Shown here piece after piece: positions 30,449-39,818 of a stretch of 64,000 nucleotides of DNA (the stretch's first letter is position 1; every line of letters begins with the position of its first letter). Location of the stretch: the NCBI GenBank assembly GCA_910583695.1, contig CAJTZL010000001.1, positions 62,001 through 126,000 of the forward strand. Direction: 5' to 3'. The notes below the pieces were generated by a model. The model saw only the letters and a list, made by a program, of their open reading frames with translations, was not told the DNA's origin and did no database searches. This DNA comes from an uncultured Oscillibacter sp. GTDB lineage: Bacteria; Bacillota; Clostridia; Oscillospirales; Oscillospiraceae. The position numbers were made by a program, and so were the translations under genes.

Positions 30449-33199
30449 TCAGTTCTGATGGTATTCAGGACAAGTGCACTTCTTCCACTTCAGGCCGCTA
30501 CCGCAGGGGCAGGGGTCGTTCCGCCCGATTTTGACAACCTTGAGGGGCTGCTTCTTGGGCTTGGTGCCGTCGCCGCCGACATTTTCCACCATGCCTTTCG
30601 CCACACGCTCCCGCTTGACCTCCTCATCCTTTTTCAGCCGCACGGAATACAGCCGCCGGACGGTCTCATCCTGAATGGCGGCAATCATCTCCTCGAACAT
30701 CTCCAGGGACTCCCGCTTGTACACATCCACCGGGTTGTTGTTGCCGTAGGACTGGAGCCGGATGCCCTGCTTCAAATCGTCCATGGCATCGATGTGGTCC
30801 ATCCAGTACTCATCCACCACCCGGAGCATAATGACCCGCTCCAGCTCCCGCATGATGGGGCTGGTGATCTCCGTTTCCTTATTCTCATAGAACGCCTCGG
30901 CGGCGGCGATGAAGGCCTCGTCAAAGTCCTCCTGACTCTTTTTCGAAACCTCTCCCTCAGAGACATCCACCGCGCCCTTGGCAAAGTACATGCCCTCCAG
31001 CCCCCGGAGCATCTCCCGGTATCCGGCGGCGTCCAGGTGCGGCTTTTCGCCGAAGGCCAGACTGACGTGGTTCCCGATGGAGGTGTGCATCATGTTCAGC
31101 ACGGTATCCTTGATATCCATGCCGTCCAGGACCTGACGGCGCTGGCTGTAAATCAGCTCCCGCTGTTTGTTCATCACGTCGTCGTATTCCAGCACGGACT
31201 TTCGGGACTGGAAGTTCCGGGACTCCACGGTGGTCTGGGCGTTTTCAATGGCCTTTGTCAGCATTTTATTTTCGATGGGCGTGTCCTCGTCCAGGTCGAA
31301 CCGCTCCATCATGCTGGTAATTCGGTCTCCTCCAAAGAGGCGCATCAGGTCGTCCTCCAGGGAGATATAGAATTTCGTCTCGCCGGGGTCCCCCTGGCGG
31401 CCCGCCCGGCCTCGGAGCTGGTTGTCAATCCGGCGGGACTCGTGGCGCTCCGTGCCGATGATGAACAAGCCCCCGGCCTCCCGGACCCGGTCCGCCTCAC
31501 TGGCGATTTCCGCCTTGTGCTGGGCCAGCTTCTCCGCAAACAGCGCCCTGGCATCCAGAATCTCCTGGCTGTCCGTGTCGGCGTAGCCTGTGGCGTCCAC
31601 AATGACCTCCTCGGAATAACCCGCCTTGGTCAGGTCCGCCCTGGCAAGATATTCGGCGTTGCCCCCCAGCATGATATCGGTGCCGCGGCCCGCCATGTTG
31701 GTGGCAACCGTAACCGCTCCCAGCTTGCCCGCCTGGGCCACGATCTCCGCCTCCTTTTCGTGGTTCTTGGCGTTCAGCAGGTTGTGTTTGATGCCCTCCC
31801 GGGCCAGCAGCTTGCTCAAAAGCTCGTTCTTCTCGATGGACACGGTACCCACCAGCACGGGCTGACCCTTCTCGTGGCACTCCTTGATCTGGGAGATGAC
31901 GGCCCGAAACTTTCCGGCCTCGGTCTTATAAACTACGTCGTGGTGGTCTCCCCGCTGGTTGGGCCGGTTGGTGGGAATTTCAATGATATCCAGGTTGTAG
32001 ATGGTTCCGAACTCCTCCTGCTCCGTCATGGCCGTGCCGGTCATGCCGGAGAGCTTGTCGTAGAGCCGGAAGTAGTTCTGGAAGGTGATGGTGGCCAGGG
32101 TCCGGTTTTCGCTGTTGACGTTGACGTGTTCCTTGGCTTCGATGGCCTGATGGAGGCCGTTGGAGTACCGCCGCCCGAACATCAGGCGGCCGGTGAACTC
32201 GTCCACGATGATGACTTCCCCATCCTTGACCACATAGTCGATGTCCCGTTTCATGGTACCGTGGGCCTTGAGAGCCTGGTTGATATGGTGGCTGACGGTG
32301 GAGTTGGAGGGGTCGGAGAGGTTTTCCACGTGAAAGTACTCCTCCGCCTTGGCGATGCCCCGGGCGGTGAGGGTGGCGGTCTTGGCCTTTTCATCCACCA
32401 CATAGTCCGCGTCGATGTCCGAGGCCTCTTCCTCCTTGTTGTCCACCTGGACCACCACCTGCTTTTTCAGCTTCGCCACAAACAGCTCCGTCAGGTCGTA
32501 CATCTGGGTGGACTTCTCCCCCTGGCCGGAGATAATCAGGGGCGTCCGGGCCTCGTCGATGAGGATGGAGTCCACCTCGTCCACGATGGCGAAGGAGTGG
32601 CCCCGCTGGACCAGCTCCTGGGAGTAGATGCACATGTTGTCCCGGAGGTAGTCAAAGCCCATTTCGTTGTTGGTTCCGTAGGTGATATCGGCGGCATAGG
32701 CCTCCTGCCGCTGTTTGGCGGTCAGGCCGTGAACAATCAGGCCCACCTTCAGCCCCAGGAAGCGGTGGACCTTGCCCATCCACTCGGAGTCGCGCTTGGC
32801 CAGGTAGTCGTTGACCGTGACGATGTGGACCCCCTTCCCCGCCAGGGCGTTGAGGTAGGCAGGCAGGGTGGCTACCAGGGTTTTGCCCTCGCCGGTCTTC
32901 ATCTCAGCGATGCGGCCCTGGTGAAGCACAATGCCGCCCACCAGCTGCACCCGGTAGGGCCGGAGGCCCAGCACTCGGTCCGACGCCTCCCGGACGGTGG
33001 CGAAGGCCTCGGGGAGAATGTCGTCCAAGGTCTCTCCGTTTTCCAGGCGGCCCATGAACTCCTGGGTTTTCGCCTGGAGCTGGGTGTCGCTCATGGCCTT
33101 GTACTCGTCGGCCATGGCCTCAATTCTGTCCACGATGGGATAAATGGATTTCAGCTCCCGGGAGCTGTAGTCGCCGAAAATCTTCTGCATCAGGCCCAT
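30449..33199 (-). CDS. secA: Preprotein translocase ATPase SecA
   Basis: 916 residues from the ATG at 33199 (MGLMQKIFGDYSSRELK), with AAGGAAG about 12 bases upstream; the longer open frame would start inside the promoter. Walker A is MKTGEGKT and the DEAD-type site is DEVDSILIDEARTPLIISGQ. The preprotein cross-linking, helical scaffold and wing regions follow. The C-terminus carries the SecB/zinc motif DPCPCGSGLKWKKCTC (CxCx8CC-type). It drives Sec-dependent export through SecYEG. Single gene with its own promoter. Confidence 0.96.
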   Translation of the reverse strand: MGLMQKIFGDYSSRELKSIYPIVDRIEAMADEYKAMSDTQLQAKTQEFMGRLENGETLDDILPEAFATVREASDRVLGLRPYRVQLVGGIVLHQGRIAEMKTGEGKTLVATLPAYLNALAGKGVHIVTVNDYLAKRDSEWMGKVHRFLGLKVGLIVHGLTAKQRQEAYAADITYGTNNEMGFDYLRDNMCIYSQELVQRGHSFAIVDEVDSILIDEARTPLIISGQGEKSTQMYDLTELFVAKLKKQVVVQVDNKEEEASDIDADYVVDEKAKTATLTARGIAKAEEYFHVENLSDPSNSTVSHHINQALKAHGTMKRDIDYVVKDGEVIIVDEFTGRLMFGRRYSNGLHQAIEAKEHVNVNSENRTLATITFQNYFRLYDKLSGMTGTAMTEQEEFGTIYNLDIIEIPTNRPNQRGDHHDVVYKTEAGKFRAVISQIKECHEKGQPVLVGTVSIEKNELLSKLLAREGIKHNLLNAKNHEKEAEIVAQAGKLGAVTVATNMAGRGTDIMLGGNAEYLARADLTKAGYSEEVIVDATGYADTDSQEILDARALFAEKLAQHKAEIASEADRVREAGGLFIIGTERHESRRIDNQLRGRAGRQGDPGETKFYISLEDDLMRLFGGDRITSMMERFDLDEDTPIENKMLTKAIENAQTTVESRNFQSRKSVLEYDDVMNKQRELIYSQRRQVLDGMDIKDTVLNMMHTSIGNHVSLAFGEKPHLDAAGYREMLRGLEGMYFAKGAVDVSEGEVSKKSQEDFDEAFIAAAEAFYENKETEITSPIMRELERVIMLRVVDEYWMDHIDAMDDLKQGIRLQSYGNNNPVDVYKRESLEMFEEMIAAIQDETVRRLYSVRLKKDEEVKRERVAKGMVENVGGDGTKPKKQPLKVVKIGRNDPCPCGSGLKWKKCTCPEYHQN

Positions 33200-33275
33200 G
33201 ATTGTTTGAAACTTCCTTTCTATTGTTCCGCCGCCCGGGAGGACGGCATAAAGAATTTCATAAGAAAACAAGCAT

Positions 33276-33304
33276 AGCTTACCACAGTTTCCCCTGGAAT
33301 GCAA
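33276..33304 (-). promoter_or_regulatory. Promoter of secA
   Basis: TTGCAT and TAAGCT with a 17-base spacer on the minus strand, giving a leader of about 70 nt. Confidence 0.6.
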
Positions 33305-33404
33305 AGGAAATTGAGGGTTTCGGAAAAAAGTTCACAAAGCGGGGGCCCGGTTGAGAGAGCCTGGACATTTTCTCCAAGGATAGACAAAATCATGCGATTG
33401 TTCC

Positions 33405-33433
33405 TTGTATATTCCGTCAAAACGTGTTACAAT
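33405..33433 (+). promoter_or_regulatory. Promoter of the beta-CASP nuclease gene
   Basis: TTGTAT and TACAAT with a 17-base spacer, about 20 bases before the AAGGAGG ribosome binding site. Confidence 0.65.
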
Positions 33434-33465
33434 GATTTGTACTAAGAGATAAGGAGGGCCCCATT

Positions 33466-35067
33466 ATGAAGCTCAGCTTTTACGGCGCGGACCAATGCGT
33501 CACCGGAAGCTGCCACTGCCTGGAGATCAACGACACCCGCATCCTCATCGACTGCGGCCTCCAGCAGGGCCGGGACGAGGTGTCCAACGGCGAGTTCCCC
33601 TTTGCCGCCAATGCCATCGACTATGTCCTGGTCACTCACGCCCACATCGACCACTCCGGCCGGATTCCCATGCTCATCAAGCAGGGCTTCAAGGGCCGCA
33701 TCCTCACCACCCGCCTCACCGCCCAGCTGCTGGAGATCATGCTGCTGGACTCCGCTCACATTCAGGAGCAGGACGCAGAGTGGAAAAACCGCAAGGGCGA
33801 GCGCTCCGGCGCCCCCCGGACCGAGCCGCTCTACACCGTGGAGGACGCGGAGCGGGTCAAGGACTTTATGGTTATCTGCGAATACGGCGAGCTCATCAAC
33901 CTCTGCGAGGGCGTGGACATCGAGTTCACCGACGCGGGGCACCTGCTGGGCTCCGCCTTCGTGGCCATGGACCTGCGGGAAAACGGCGTGAAAAAGAGCA
34001 TCGTCTTCTCCGGGGACATCGGCAACATCAACCAGCCCGTCATCCGGGACCCGGTGCAGCTGGCCGGGGCGGACTACGTGGTCATGGAGTCCACCTACGG
34101 CGACCGGAACCACCCGGAGAGCTGGGGCTACACCGACGAGCTGGCCCGCATCATCGACGAGACCATGGCCCGGGGGGGCAACGTCATCATCCCCTCCTTC
34201 GCCGTGGGCCGCACCCAGGAGCTTCTCTACTTTATCCGGGAGATCAAGGAGCAGCATATGGTGACTTCCTGCCCGGACTTCCCGGTGTACATCGACTCCC
34301 CCCTGGCGAAAAAGGCCACCTCCATTTTCGACGGGGACCTCCGGGGCTACATGGACCACGACGCGGTGTGGCTGGTGCGGAAGGGCACCAACATGTTCCG
34401 CTTCCCCAACCTCCACGCCACGGAGACCAGCGAGGAGTCCAAGGCCCTCAATGAGGACCGGGCCCCCAAGGTCATCATCTCCGCCTCCGGCATGTGCGAC
34501 GCGGGCCGCATCCGGCACCACCTGAAGCACAACCTCTGGCGGCCGGAGTGCACCGTCCTCTTCGTGGGCTTCCAGGGGGAGGGCACCCTGGGCCGCCAGC
34601 TTCTGGAGGGAGCCGAGAGCGTGAAGCTCTTCGGGGAGGAAATCACCGTCCGGGCCCGTCTGGAGAACTTTACCGGCCTCAGCTCCCACGCGGACCGGGA
34701 TCATCTGCTGAAATGGATTTCCGGCTTCCAGAACCCCAAGCCCCAGCACGTCTTCGTGGTCCACGGGGACCGGGAGGTGGCTCCCCATTTTGCCCAGACC
34801 CTGGAGAACATGGGCATCTCCGCCCACGCCCCCCAGTATACGGAGGTCTATGATCTGGCGGCGGGCGTGATTCTGGAGCGGGGCTACCTGCCGGAGCGGA
34901 AGGTCAAGGTGGTCAGCGGCTCCAAGGGCGCACCGGCCTACGAGCGCCTGGCTTCCGTGGGCAATATGCTCACCGAGTTCATCAAGCGCAGCAAGGGCCG
35001 GGACAACAAGTCCCTGGCCAAGTACGCCGCGGAGCTGCGGCAGCTGCTTGAAAAGTGGGAGGCTTAA
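33466..35067 (+). CDS. Metallo-beta-lactamase/beta-CASP RNA nuclease-like protein
   Basis: 533 residues. The metal-binding motif HAHIDH is at residues 58-63, followed by GHLLGSAF and the GDIGNINQPVI strand. A beta-CASP insertion follows (SYGDRNHPE-like STYGDRNHPE, then FAVGRTQELLYFI), and the C-terminal RMMBL part has SASGMCDAGRIRHHL, LSSHADRDHLL and VHGDREVAPHF. This is the YSH1/CPSF-73-like bacterial branch (as in Thermus TTHA0252), proposed to be RNA endo/exonucleases; it is distinct from RNase J. Start ATG with AAGGAGGG upstream. The downstream rlmD gene begins 12 bases later, so both may act in RNA metabolism. Confidence 0.88.
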   Translation: MKLSFYGADQCVTGSCHCLEINDTRILIDCGLQQGRDEVSNGEFPFAANAIDYVLVTHAHIDHSGRIPMLIKQGFKGRILTTRLTAQLLEIMLLDSAHIQEQDAEWKNRKGERSGAPRTEPLYTVEDAERVKDFMVICEYGELINLCEGVDIEFTDAGHLLGSAFVAMDLRENGVKKSIVFSGDIGNINQPVIRDPVQLAGADYVVMESTYGDRNHPESWGYTDELARIIDETMARGGNVIIPSFAVGRTQELLYFIREIKEQHMVTSCPDFPVYIDSPLAKKATSIFDGDLRGYMDHDAVWLVRKGTNMFRFPNLHATETSEESKALNEDRAPKVIISASGMCDAGRIRHHLKHNLWRPECTVLFVGFQGEGTLGRQLLEGAESVKLFGEEITVRARLENFTGLSSHADRDHLLKWISGFQNPKPQHVFVVHGDREVAPHFAQTLENMGISAHAPQYTEVYDLAAGVILERGYLPERKVKVVSGSKGAPAYERLASVGNMLTEFIKRSKGRDNKSLAKYAAELRQLLEKWEA

Positions 35068-35078
35068 GCGTCCGGCCT

Positions 35079-36434
35079 ATGGAATACTTGAAAAACGGCC
35101 AAATCCACACTGCCCTGGTCGAGGGCTATTCCAGCGAAGGCTATGGCGTCGTCCGTCTGGACGGCGCCGTGGTCTTCGTGCCCCAGGCCCTCCGGGGAGA
35201 GCGGGTGGAGCTGAAAATCGTCCGGGTCATGAAGACCCACGCCCTGGGAGAGCTTGTAAAGATTCACACCCCCTCCCCGGAGCGGGCCGTCCCCGACTGC
35301 CCCTATTACGGAAGGTGCGGCGGCTGTGACTTCCGGCACCTCTCCTACGCCGAGGAGCTCCGGGCCAAGCGCCGGCGGGTTCAGGACGCCCTGAGCCGGA
35401 TTGGCGGCTCCGATGTCGTGGTGGAGGAGATTCTGGGGGCAAAAAATCCGGACCACTACCGCAACAAGTGCCAGTACCCCGTGGGGTCCCGGGGGGAAAT
35501 CGGCTTTTTCCAGGCCCGGACTCATCAAGTGGTGCCGGTGGACCGCTGTCTCCTCCAGCCGGAGGTCTGCGACCGGACGGCCCACGCCGTGGGAGGCTGG
35601 ATGAAGCGCTATAAAATCCCCGCCTATGACGAGACCACGGGCCGGGGACTGATTCGTCATGTCTACGTGCGGACCAACCGCCGGGGGGAAAGCCTTTGCT
35701 GCGTCGTGGCCAACGGCCGGAAGGTCCCCCGGGAGGCGGAGCTGGCCGCCCTGGTGCTGGCCGCCGCGCCCAAAACCCTGGGCGTGGTGCTGAACATAAA
35801 CACCAAACGGGACAACGTGATCCTGGGGGACCAGTACCGGACCCTCTGGGGGCAGGATTTCCTGATGGACTCTCTGTGCGGTCTGACATTCCGTCTGTCG
35901 GTCCCCTCCTTCTATCAGGTAAACCGGGAGCAGGCGGAGGTTCTTTACGAAAAGGCCCTGGAGTTCGCCGCCCTGACGGGGAGCGAGACTGTGCTGGATC
36001 TCTACTGCGGCGCGGGAACCATCACGCTTTGTCTGGCTGGCCGCGCCAAGCGGGTCATCGGCGCGGAAATCGTCCCCGCCGCTATCCGGGACGCGGAGGA
36101 AAACGCGGAACGGAACGGCATAAAAAATGCGGAGTTCTTCTGCGGCGACGCGGCGGACACAGCGGCCATGCTGGAGGCCCAGGGCCTGCGGCCGGATGTG
36201 ATTACGGTGGACCCGCCCCGGAAGGGACTGGCGCCGGAGGTGATTGCCGCGGCGGCGGCCATGGGACCGGAGCGCATTGTGTACGTGTCCTGCGACCCGG
36301 GGACCCTGGGACGGGACGTGCAGCGGTTCGCGGAACAGGGCTACCGGGCCGTCCGGGCGGCGGCGGTGGACATGTTCCCGGGGACAAGGCATGTGGAGAC
36401 CGTGGTCCTCTTATCCAAAACCCATGACAAATAA
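35079..36434 (+). CDS. rlmD: 23S rRNA (uracil-C5)-methyltransferase RlmD family
   Basis: 451 residues from the ATG at 35079 (MEYLKNGQIHTALVEGYSS); a GTG at 35055 is possible. An N-terminal TRAM domain (about 1-55) precedes a [4Fe-4S] Cys set (CPYYGRCGGC, fourth Cys near the KCQYP site). The SAM domain has DLYCGAGTITLCLAG, the catalytic Cys is in YVSCDPGTLGRD, and VDPPRKGL supports catalysis. Firmicutes carry RlmCD-type enzymes that methylate U747 and/or U1939, so the exact uridine is uncertain. It follows the beta-CASP gene by 11 bases. Confidence 0.9.
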   Translation: MEYLKNGQIHTALVEGYSSEGYGVVRLDGAVVFVPQALRGERVELKIVRVMKTHALGELVKIHTPSPERAVPDCPYYGRCGGCDFRHLSYAEELRAKRRRVQDALSRIGGSDVVVEEILGAKNPDHYRNKCQYPVGSRGEIGFFQARTHQVVPVDRCLLQPEVCDRTAHAVGGWMKRYKIPAYDETTGRGLIRHVYVRTNRRGESLCCVVANGRKVPREAELAALVLAAAPKTLGVVLNINTKRDNVILGDQYRTLWGQDFLMDSLCGLTFRLSVPSFYQVNREQAEVLYEKALEFAALTGSETVLDLYCGAGTITLCLAGRAKRVIGAEIVPAAIRDAEENAERNGIKNAEFFCGDAADTAAMLEAQGLRPDVITVDPPRKGLAPEVIAAAAAMGPERIVYVSCDPGTLGRDVQRFAEQGYRAVRAAAVDMFPGTRHVETVVLLSKTHDK

Positions 36435-36438
36435 GCAG

Positions 36439-36478
36439 ACAGCAGGAGGCCGGGCAAAGATGCCCGGCCTCCTGCTGT
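36439..36478. terminator. Long perfect hairpin between converging rlmD and yesL-like genes
   Basis: An 18-bp perfect stem (36439-36456 / 36461-36478) with an AAGA loop lies just after the rlmD stop. It has no T-run on either side, so its strength comes from the stem. It sits between two converging genes. Confidence 0.7.
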
Positions 36479-36568
36479 CCGGTATCCGGAAAATCCGTAC
36501 CAAAATTTCGCTCACAAAGCTCCGCTCCTGCCGGCCCGCTTTCCCCGCGGCCAGCCGCCCGGAGGCGC

Positions 36569-37231
36569 TTACAGCCGCTTCAGCTCCGTCCGGATGAAGA
36601 AGCCCCCCAGGAGACAGGGCACGGAGAACCCCATCAACAGCAGATAAATCCCGCTGACGGGAAACTCCAGCAGTGCAAAAACCAGGGAACCATACACCGC
36701 CAGTACCGCCAGGGCCCCCCGGAGGGGCCTCCCCGCTCCCAGGAGCAGAGAGAGCCGCAGGCACTCCCGGAAGCTCCGCTCCGTGGTCAGCAGCCCGTAG
36801 AAATACGTGGAGGCCGACAGCGTCAGCAAAAGCACCGTGGAGCAGAGCATAAAGGGCAGGAGCAGCACCGGCCGGGTCATGGCCCGGCTGAGATAAAACC
36901 ACACGCCGCAGGCGGAGAGGATCAGGGGCACGGCCACGGCGAAAAACGCGGCGAAGGCCCGCTTCCACTCCTTCCGGAAGGCGGTTTTATAATGGTATAC
37001 CAGCGTCACCGGCTGATCCAGTACCATCATCCGCGTCACCCGGTTCATGGCAAAGACCGCCGCCGGGATGGTGACAACCGGGAAGCAGCTCAAAAGAAAC
37101 AGCAGGTTCAGCTTCACCAGGGTGACGCACTCGATGGAGAAAATCTCCGCCATCCGGGCCGCGCCGGTCTTCTCAGGCTCGTCCCGGTCCACGCCGGGGC
37201 CCGGCTTTGCGTAGTCTTTTCGGAAAAACAT
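36569..37231 (-). CDS. YesL-family membrane protein (DUF624)
   Basis: 220 residues. After a short charged head it begins KPGPGVDRDEPEK, then a run typical of YesL proteins (NLLFLLSCFPVVTIPAAVFAMNRVTR). Five or so membrane spans and the conserved YHYKTAFRKEWKRAF stretch follow. YesL genes nearly always neighbour carbohydrate ABC transporters; here the sugar ATPase gene lies divergently 218 bases away. Its role in sugar uptake is unproven. Own promoter at 37277-37305. Confidence 0.88.
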   Translation of the reverse strand: MFFRKDYAKPGPGVDRDEPEKTGAARMAEIFSIECVTLVKLNLLFLLSCFPVVTIPAAVFAMNRVTRMMVLDQPVTLVYHYKTAFRKEWKRAFAAFFAVAVPLILSACGVWFYLSRAMTRPVLLLPFMLCSTVLLLTLSASTYFYGLLTTERSFRECLRLSLLLGAGRPLRGALAVLAVYGSLVFALLEFPVSGIYLLLMGFSVPCLLGGFFIRTELKRL

Positions 37232-37276
37232 ACCCGCGCTCCTCCCAGCCGTTTTCGTTTGATTGATTAAGTTTAT

Positions 37277-37305
37277 ACTATATCACACTCCTATTTCCGG
37301 CGCAA
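37277..37305 (-). promoter_or_regulatory. Promoter of the yesL-like gene
   Basis: TTGCGC and TATAGT with a 17-base spacer on the minus strand. Confidence 0.55.
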
Positions 37306-37388
37306 GGGCAAGAAACTGACCTGCCGGGTAATTTTTTTGTCTTCCGGAAAAACATCGGATTTTTACCGATGCCATCCGGAATTTACCC

Positions 37389-37417
37389 TTGCCTTCCCCG
37401 GGAGGCGGTGCTATGCT
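37389..37417 (+). promoter_or_regulatory. Promoter of the sugar ABC ATPase gene
   Basis: TTGCCT and TATGCT with a 17-base spacer, about 32 bases before the ATG at 37449. Confidence 0.6.
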
Positions 37418-37448
37418 GTTCCCAAAATTACCGAGGAGGCGTTTTATC

Positions 37449-38543
37449 ATGGCCAGTATCACCTTCAAGCATGTGGAAAAAACCTATCCCGGCAACGTCA
37501 CCGTTGTCCCCGATCTGAACCTGGAAATCCAGGACAAGGAATTTGTCATTCTGGTGGGTCCCTCCGGCTGCGGAAAGTCCACCACCCTGCGGATGATCGC
37601 CGGGCTGGAGGACATCACCAGCGGCGAGCTGTACATCGGCGACCGGGTGGTCAACGACGTGGCCCCCAAGGACCGCGACATCGCCATGGTCTTCCAGAAC
37701 TACGCCCTGTACCCCCATATGACCGTTTATAAAAACATCGCCTTCGGCCTGACCCTGCAAAAGATTCCCCAGGAGGAAATCGACCGCCGGGTCCACGAGG
37801 CCGCCCGCGCCCTGGATCTGGAGCACCTGCTGAACCGCAAGCCCAAGGCCCTCTCCGGCGGCCAGCGCCAGCGGGTGGCCCTGGGCCGGGCCATGGTCCG
37901 CAACCCCGCCGTCTTCCTTCTGGACGAACCCCTCAGCAACCTGGACGCCAAGCTCCGCACCGCCATGCGGGCGGAGATCAGCCGCCTGCACAAGCGGCTC
38001 CAGACCACCTTTGTCTATGTCACCCACGACCAGACCGAGGCCATGACCATGGGCGACCGCATTGTAGTCATGAAAAATGGCATCATCCAGCAGAACGACA
38101 CCCCCCAGACCCTCTACGACTACCCCTGCAACCTCTTCGTCGCCGGCTTCATCGGCTCTCCCCAGATGAACTTCCTGGACGCCGTCATCGCCGAGGAGGA
38201 CGGGAAGTTCGTCGCCCGGACCTGCGGCTCTTCCGTTCCCCTGCCGGAGCGGATGGACAAAAAGGCCCTGGGCGCCTATGTGGGCAAAACCGTAGTCCTG
38301 GGCATCCGGCCCGAGGACGTGGACGCCACGGTGGGCCCCAACTACGATCTGGACGCCAACATCGAAATTGCCGAGCTGATGGGCGCGGAAATTCACCTGC
38401 ACCTGGACTGCCGGGGCAGCAAGGTGGTGGTGCGGACCTCCTCCACCTATCCCGGCCGGGTAGGCGACACTGCCAAGCTGACCCTGAACAAGGAAAAGCT
38501 CCACCTGTTCGACAAGGAAACCGAACAGGCCATCGCCCACTGA
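37449..38543 (+). CDS. Sugar ABC transporter ATPase (MsmK/UgpC/MalK type)
   Basis: 364 residues from the ATG at 37449 (MASITFKHVEKTYPG), with GAGGAGGCG upstream; a longer frame from 37389 is inside the promoter. Walker A is GPSGCGKST, the signature LSGGQRQRVALGRA and Walker B VFLLDEPLSNLD. A C-terminal OB/TOBE regulatory domain of about 130 residues starts near GIRPEDVDA. Members of this type are often shared by several CUT1 importers, which explains its own promoter and its distance of 1.3 kb from the binding-protein operon. Confidence 0.93.
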   Translation: MASITFKHVEKTYPGNVTVVPDLNLEIQDKEFVILVGPSGCGKSTTLRMIAGLEDITSGELYIGDRVVNDVAPKDRDIAMVFQNYALYPHMTVYKNIAFGLTLQKIPQEEIDRRVHEAARALDLEHLLNRKPKALSGGQRQRVALGRAMVRNPAVFLLDEPLSNLDAKLRTAMRAEISRLHKRLQTTFVYVTHDQTEAMTMGDRIVVMKNGIIQQNDTPQTLYDYPCNLFVAGFIGSPQMNFLDAVIAEEDGKFVARTCGSSVPLPERMDKKALGAYVGKTVVLGIRPEDVDATVGPNYDLDANIEIAELMGAEIHLHLDCRGSKVVVRTSSTYPGRVGDTAKLTLNKEKLHLFDKETEQAIAH

Positions 38544-38681
38544 CCTTCCTGAAAGAAACACCGGCAAAAGAGGATTCACGCATTCCGGCCGCCCTGGGCA
38601 CCCCGGCCGAAGCGGCGGCCGCCGGATGCGCCCTCATCCCAACACCTGACAGCGTCTGCGATGTACGCACGGAGGTTTCGT

Positions 38682-39548
38682 ATGTCCCCACGAGCCAATG
38701 AAAAACGGGATATCCGTCCGGCTACCCCGGCTCCCGCCGTTCAGAGCCTGCTGGCCCTGCCCTCCGCCCGCTTTCTTCCCCTCTCCGCCGGGGACCGGAT
38801 CACCGGCTACGGGCAGACGGGAGACTACATTCTCCCGGCGGCGGTCCGGGGAAACCTGACGGTTTCCGCCTACGACCACTACGCCCTGCTGGACCCCGGG
38901 CAGGCCTATCTGCTGGCGGAGCCCGGAGAATACACAGTCCAGGCCGTGTCCGACGGGCTCTGCTTCCTCCTCCAGCTCCAGGGCGAACTGGTTCCCCGTC
39001 TGCTGGCGGAGCGGCTGTCCAAGGGGAACACCCTGTTCCACGGCGGCGCGGCGGCGGTCCGGGAGGCGGCAATGGCCCTGGCTGTCTGGGAGGAGGAACA
39101 GGGCGAGGTCCCCGGAGAGACCGCCTCCTCCCTGGCCTATTCCATGCTGTTGAAGCTCCAGGCCCTCCCGGCCGCCCTCCGGGTGGAAGCCGGATCCCCC
39201 CTGGTGGAGGCCGCGGTGGCCATCATTCAGGAGGAGTTCCCCTTCCTGGAGGGTGTGGACGAGCTGGCGGAGCGGCTGGAGGTTTCCGCCGCCCACCTGG
39301 GCCGGGTCTTCACCAAAAAAATCGGCATCTCCCCGGGAAAGTACATCACCCGGGTGCGGGTAGAGTACGCCAAGCTGCTGCTCCAGGACCCGGATACCAC
39401 CATCACTTACGTGGCGGAAGCCTCGGGCTTTGCCAATGCCAATTACTTCGCCAAGGTCTTCCGCCGGGAAACCGGCCTGTCCCCCTCCGAATATCTGGCG
39501 GGCACGCCCCGCCGCCCCATGCGGAATATCCCGCATTTTGGCATATAA
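38682..39548 (+). CDS. AraC-family transcriptional regulator
   Basis: 288 residues from the ATG at 38682 (MSPRANEKRD), with GGAGG 6 bases upstream. An N-terminal cupin-like sensor region of about 150 residues with a hydrophobic Leu-rich linker precedes two C-terminal helix-turn-helix motifs (VDELAERLEVSAAHLGRVFTKK and ITYVAEASGFANANYFAKVFRRE), ending with the classic GLSPSEYL. Its position between the MsmK-type ATPase and the alpha-galactoside operon suggests it activates the latter in response to an oligosaccharide. This is inferred from context. Confidence 0.9.
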   Translation: MSPRANEKRDIRPATPAPAVQSLLALPSARFLPLSAGDRITGYGQTGDYILPAAVRGNLTVSAYDHYALLDPGQAYLLAEPGEYTVQAVSDGLCFLLQLQGELVPRLLAERLSKGNTLFHGGAAAVREAAMALAVWEEEQGEVPGETASSLAYSMLLKLQALPAALRVEAGSPLVEAAVAIIQEEFPFLEGVDELAERLEVSAAHLGRVFTKKIGISPGKYITRVRVEYAKLLLQDPDTTITYVAEASGFANANYFAKVFRRETGLSPSEYLAGTPRRPMRNIPHFGI

Positions 39549-39660
39549 TGTAAGAATATGGAAGCTCATGGAGGCTTCTTTCCGAGGCTTTCGGTTTATG
39601 CTTTCCATTTTGCACAAATAAAAATCCCCATGTATGGCGAAAACTCATGAATTTTCTGAA

Positions 39661-39721
39661 AATATACCAGAATGTCGCCCGACTTGCACAGGTGAAAGTT
39701 TTTCAAGCATTTGGGTATATT
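39661..39721 (+). promoter_or_regulatory. Inverted repeat upstream of the galactoside operon promoter
   Basis: Arms AATATACC (39661-39668) and GGTATATT (39714-39721) lie 45 bases apart, with the second arm 17 bases before the -35 element. The region is clearly AT-rich. It is a candidate binding site for the AraC-type regulator encoded just upstream. AraC proteins more often use direct repeats, so the assignment is tentative. Confidence 0.4.
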
Positions 39722-39738
39722 TTTTGAAATCCAGTCCA

Positions 39739-39768
39739 TTTACAGAGCCCTATGGGTAGTATTATGAT
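39739..39768 (+). promoter_or_regulatory. Promoter of the alpha-galactoside operon
   Basis: TTTACA and TATGAT with an 18-base spacer, about 50 bases before the binding-protein ATG. The weak spacer fits an activator-dependent promoter. Confidence 0.55.
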
Positions 39769-39818
39769 TTCGTTAGTTTAAACGGCCCCAGGCGAATTTG
39801 AAGCAGAGGAGTGGAGTT

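Noticed and set aside
30386..33277. Plus-strand open frame of 963 codons antisense to secA
   Set aside because: Composition is His/Gly/Val-rich as expected of an antisense shadow; secA on the other strand is unambiguous.
30449..33304. Longer SecA start 35 codons upstream
   Set aside because: That start overlaps the -35 element of the secA promoter and adds residues not seen in the family.
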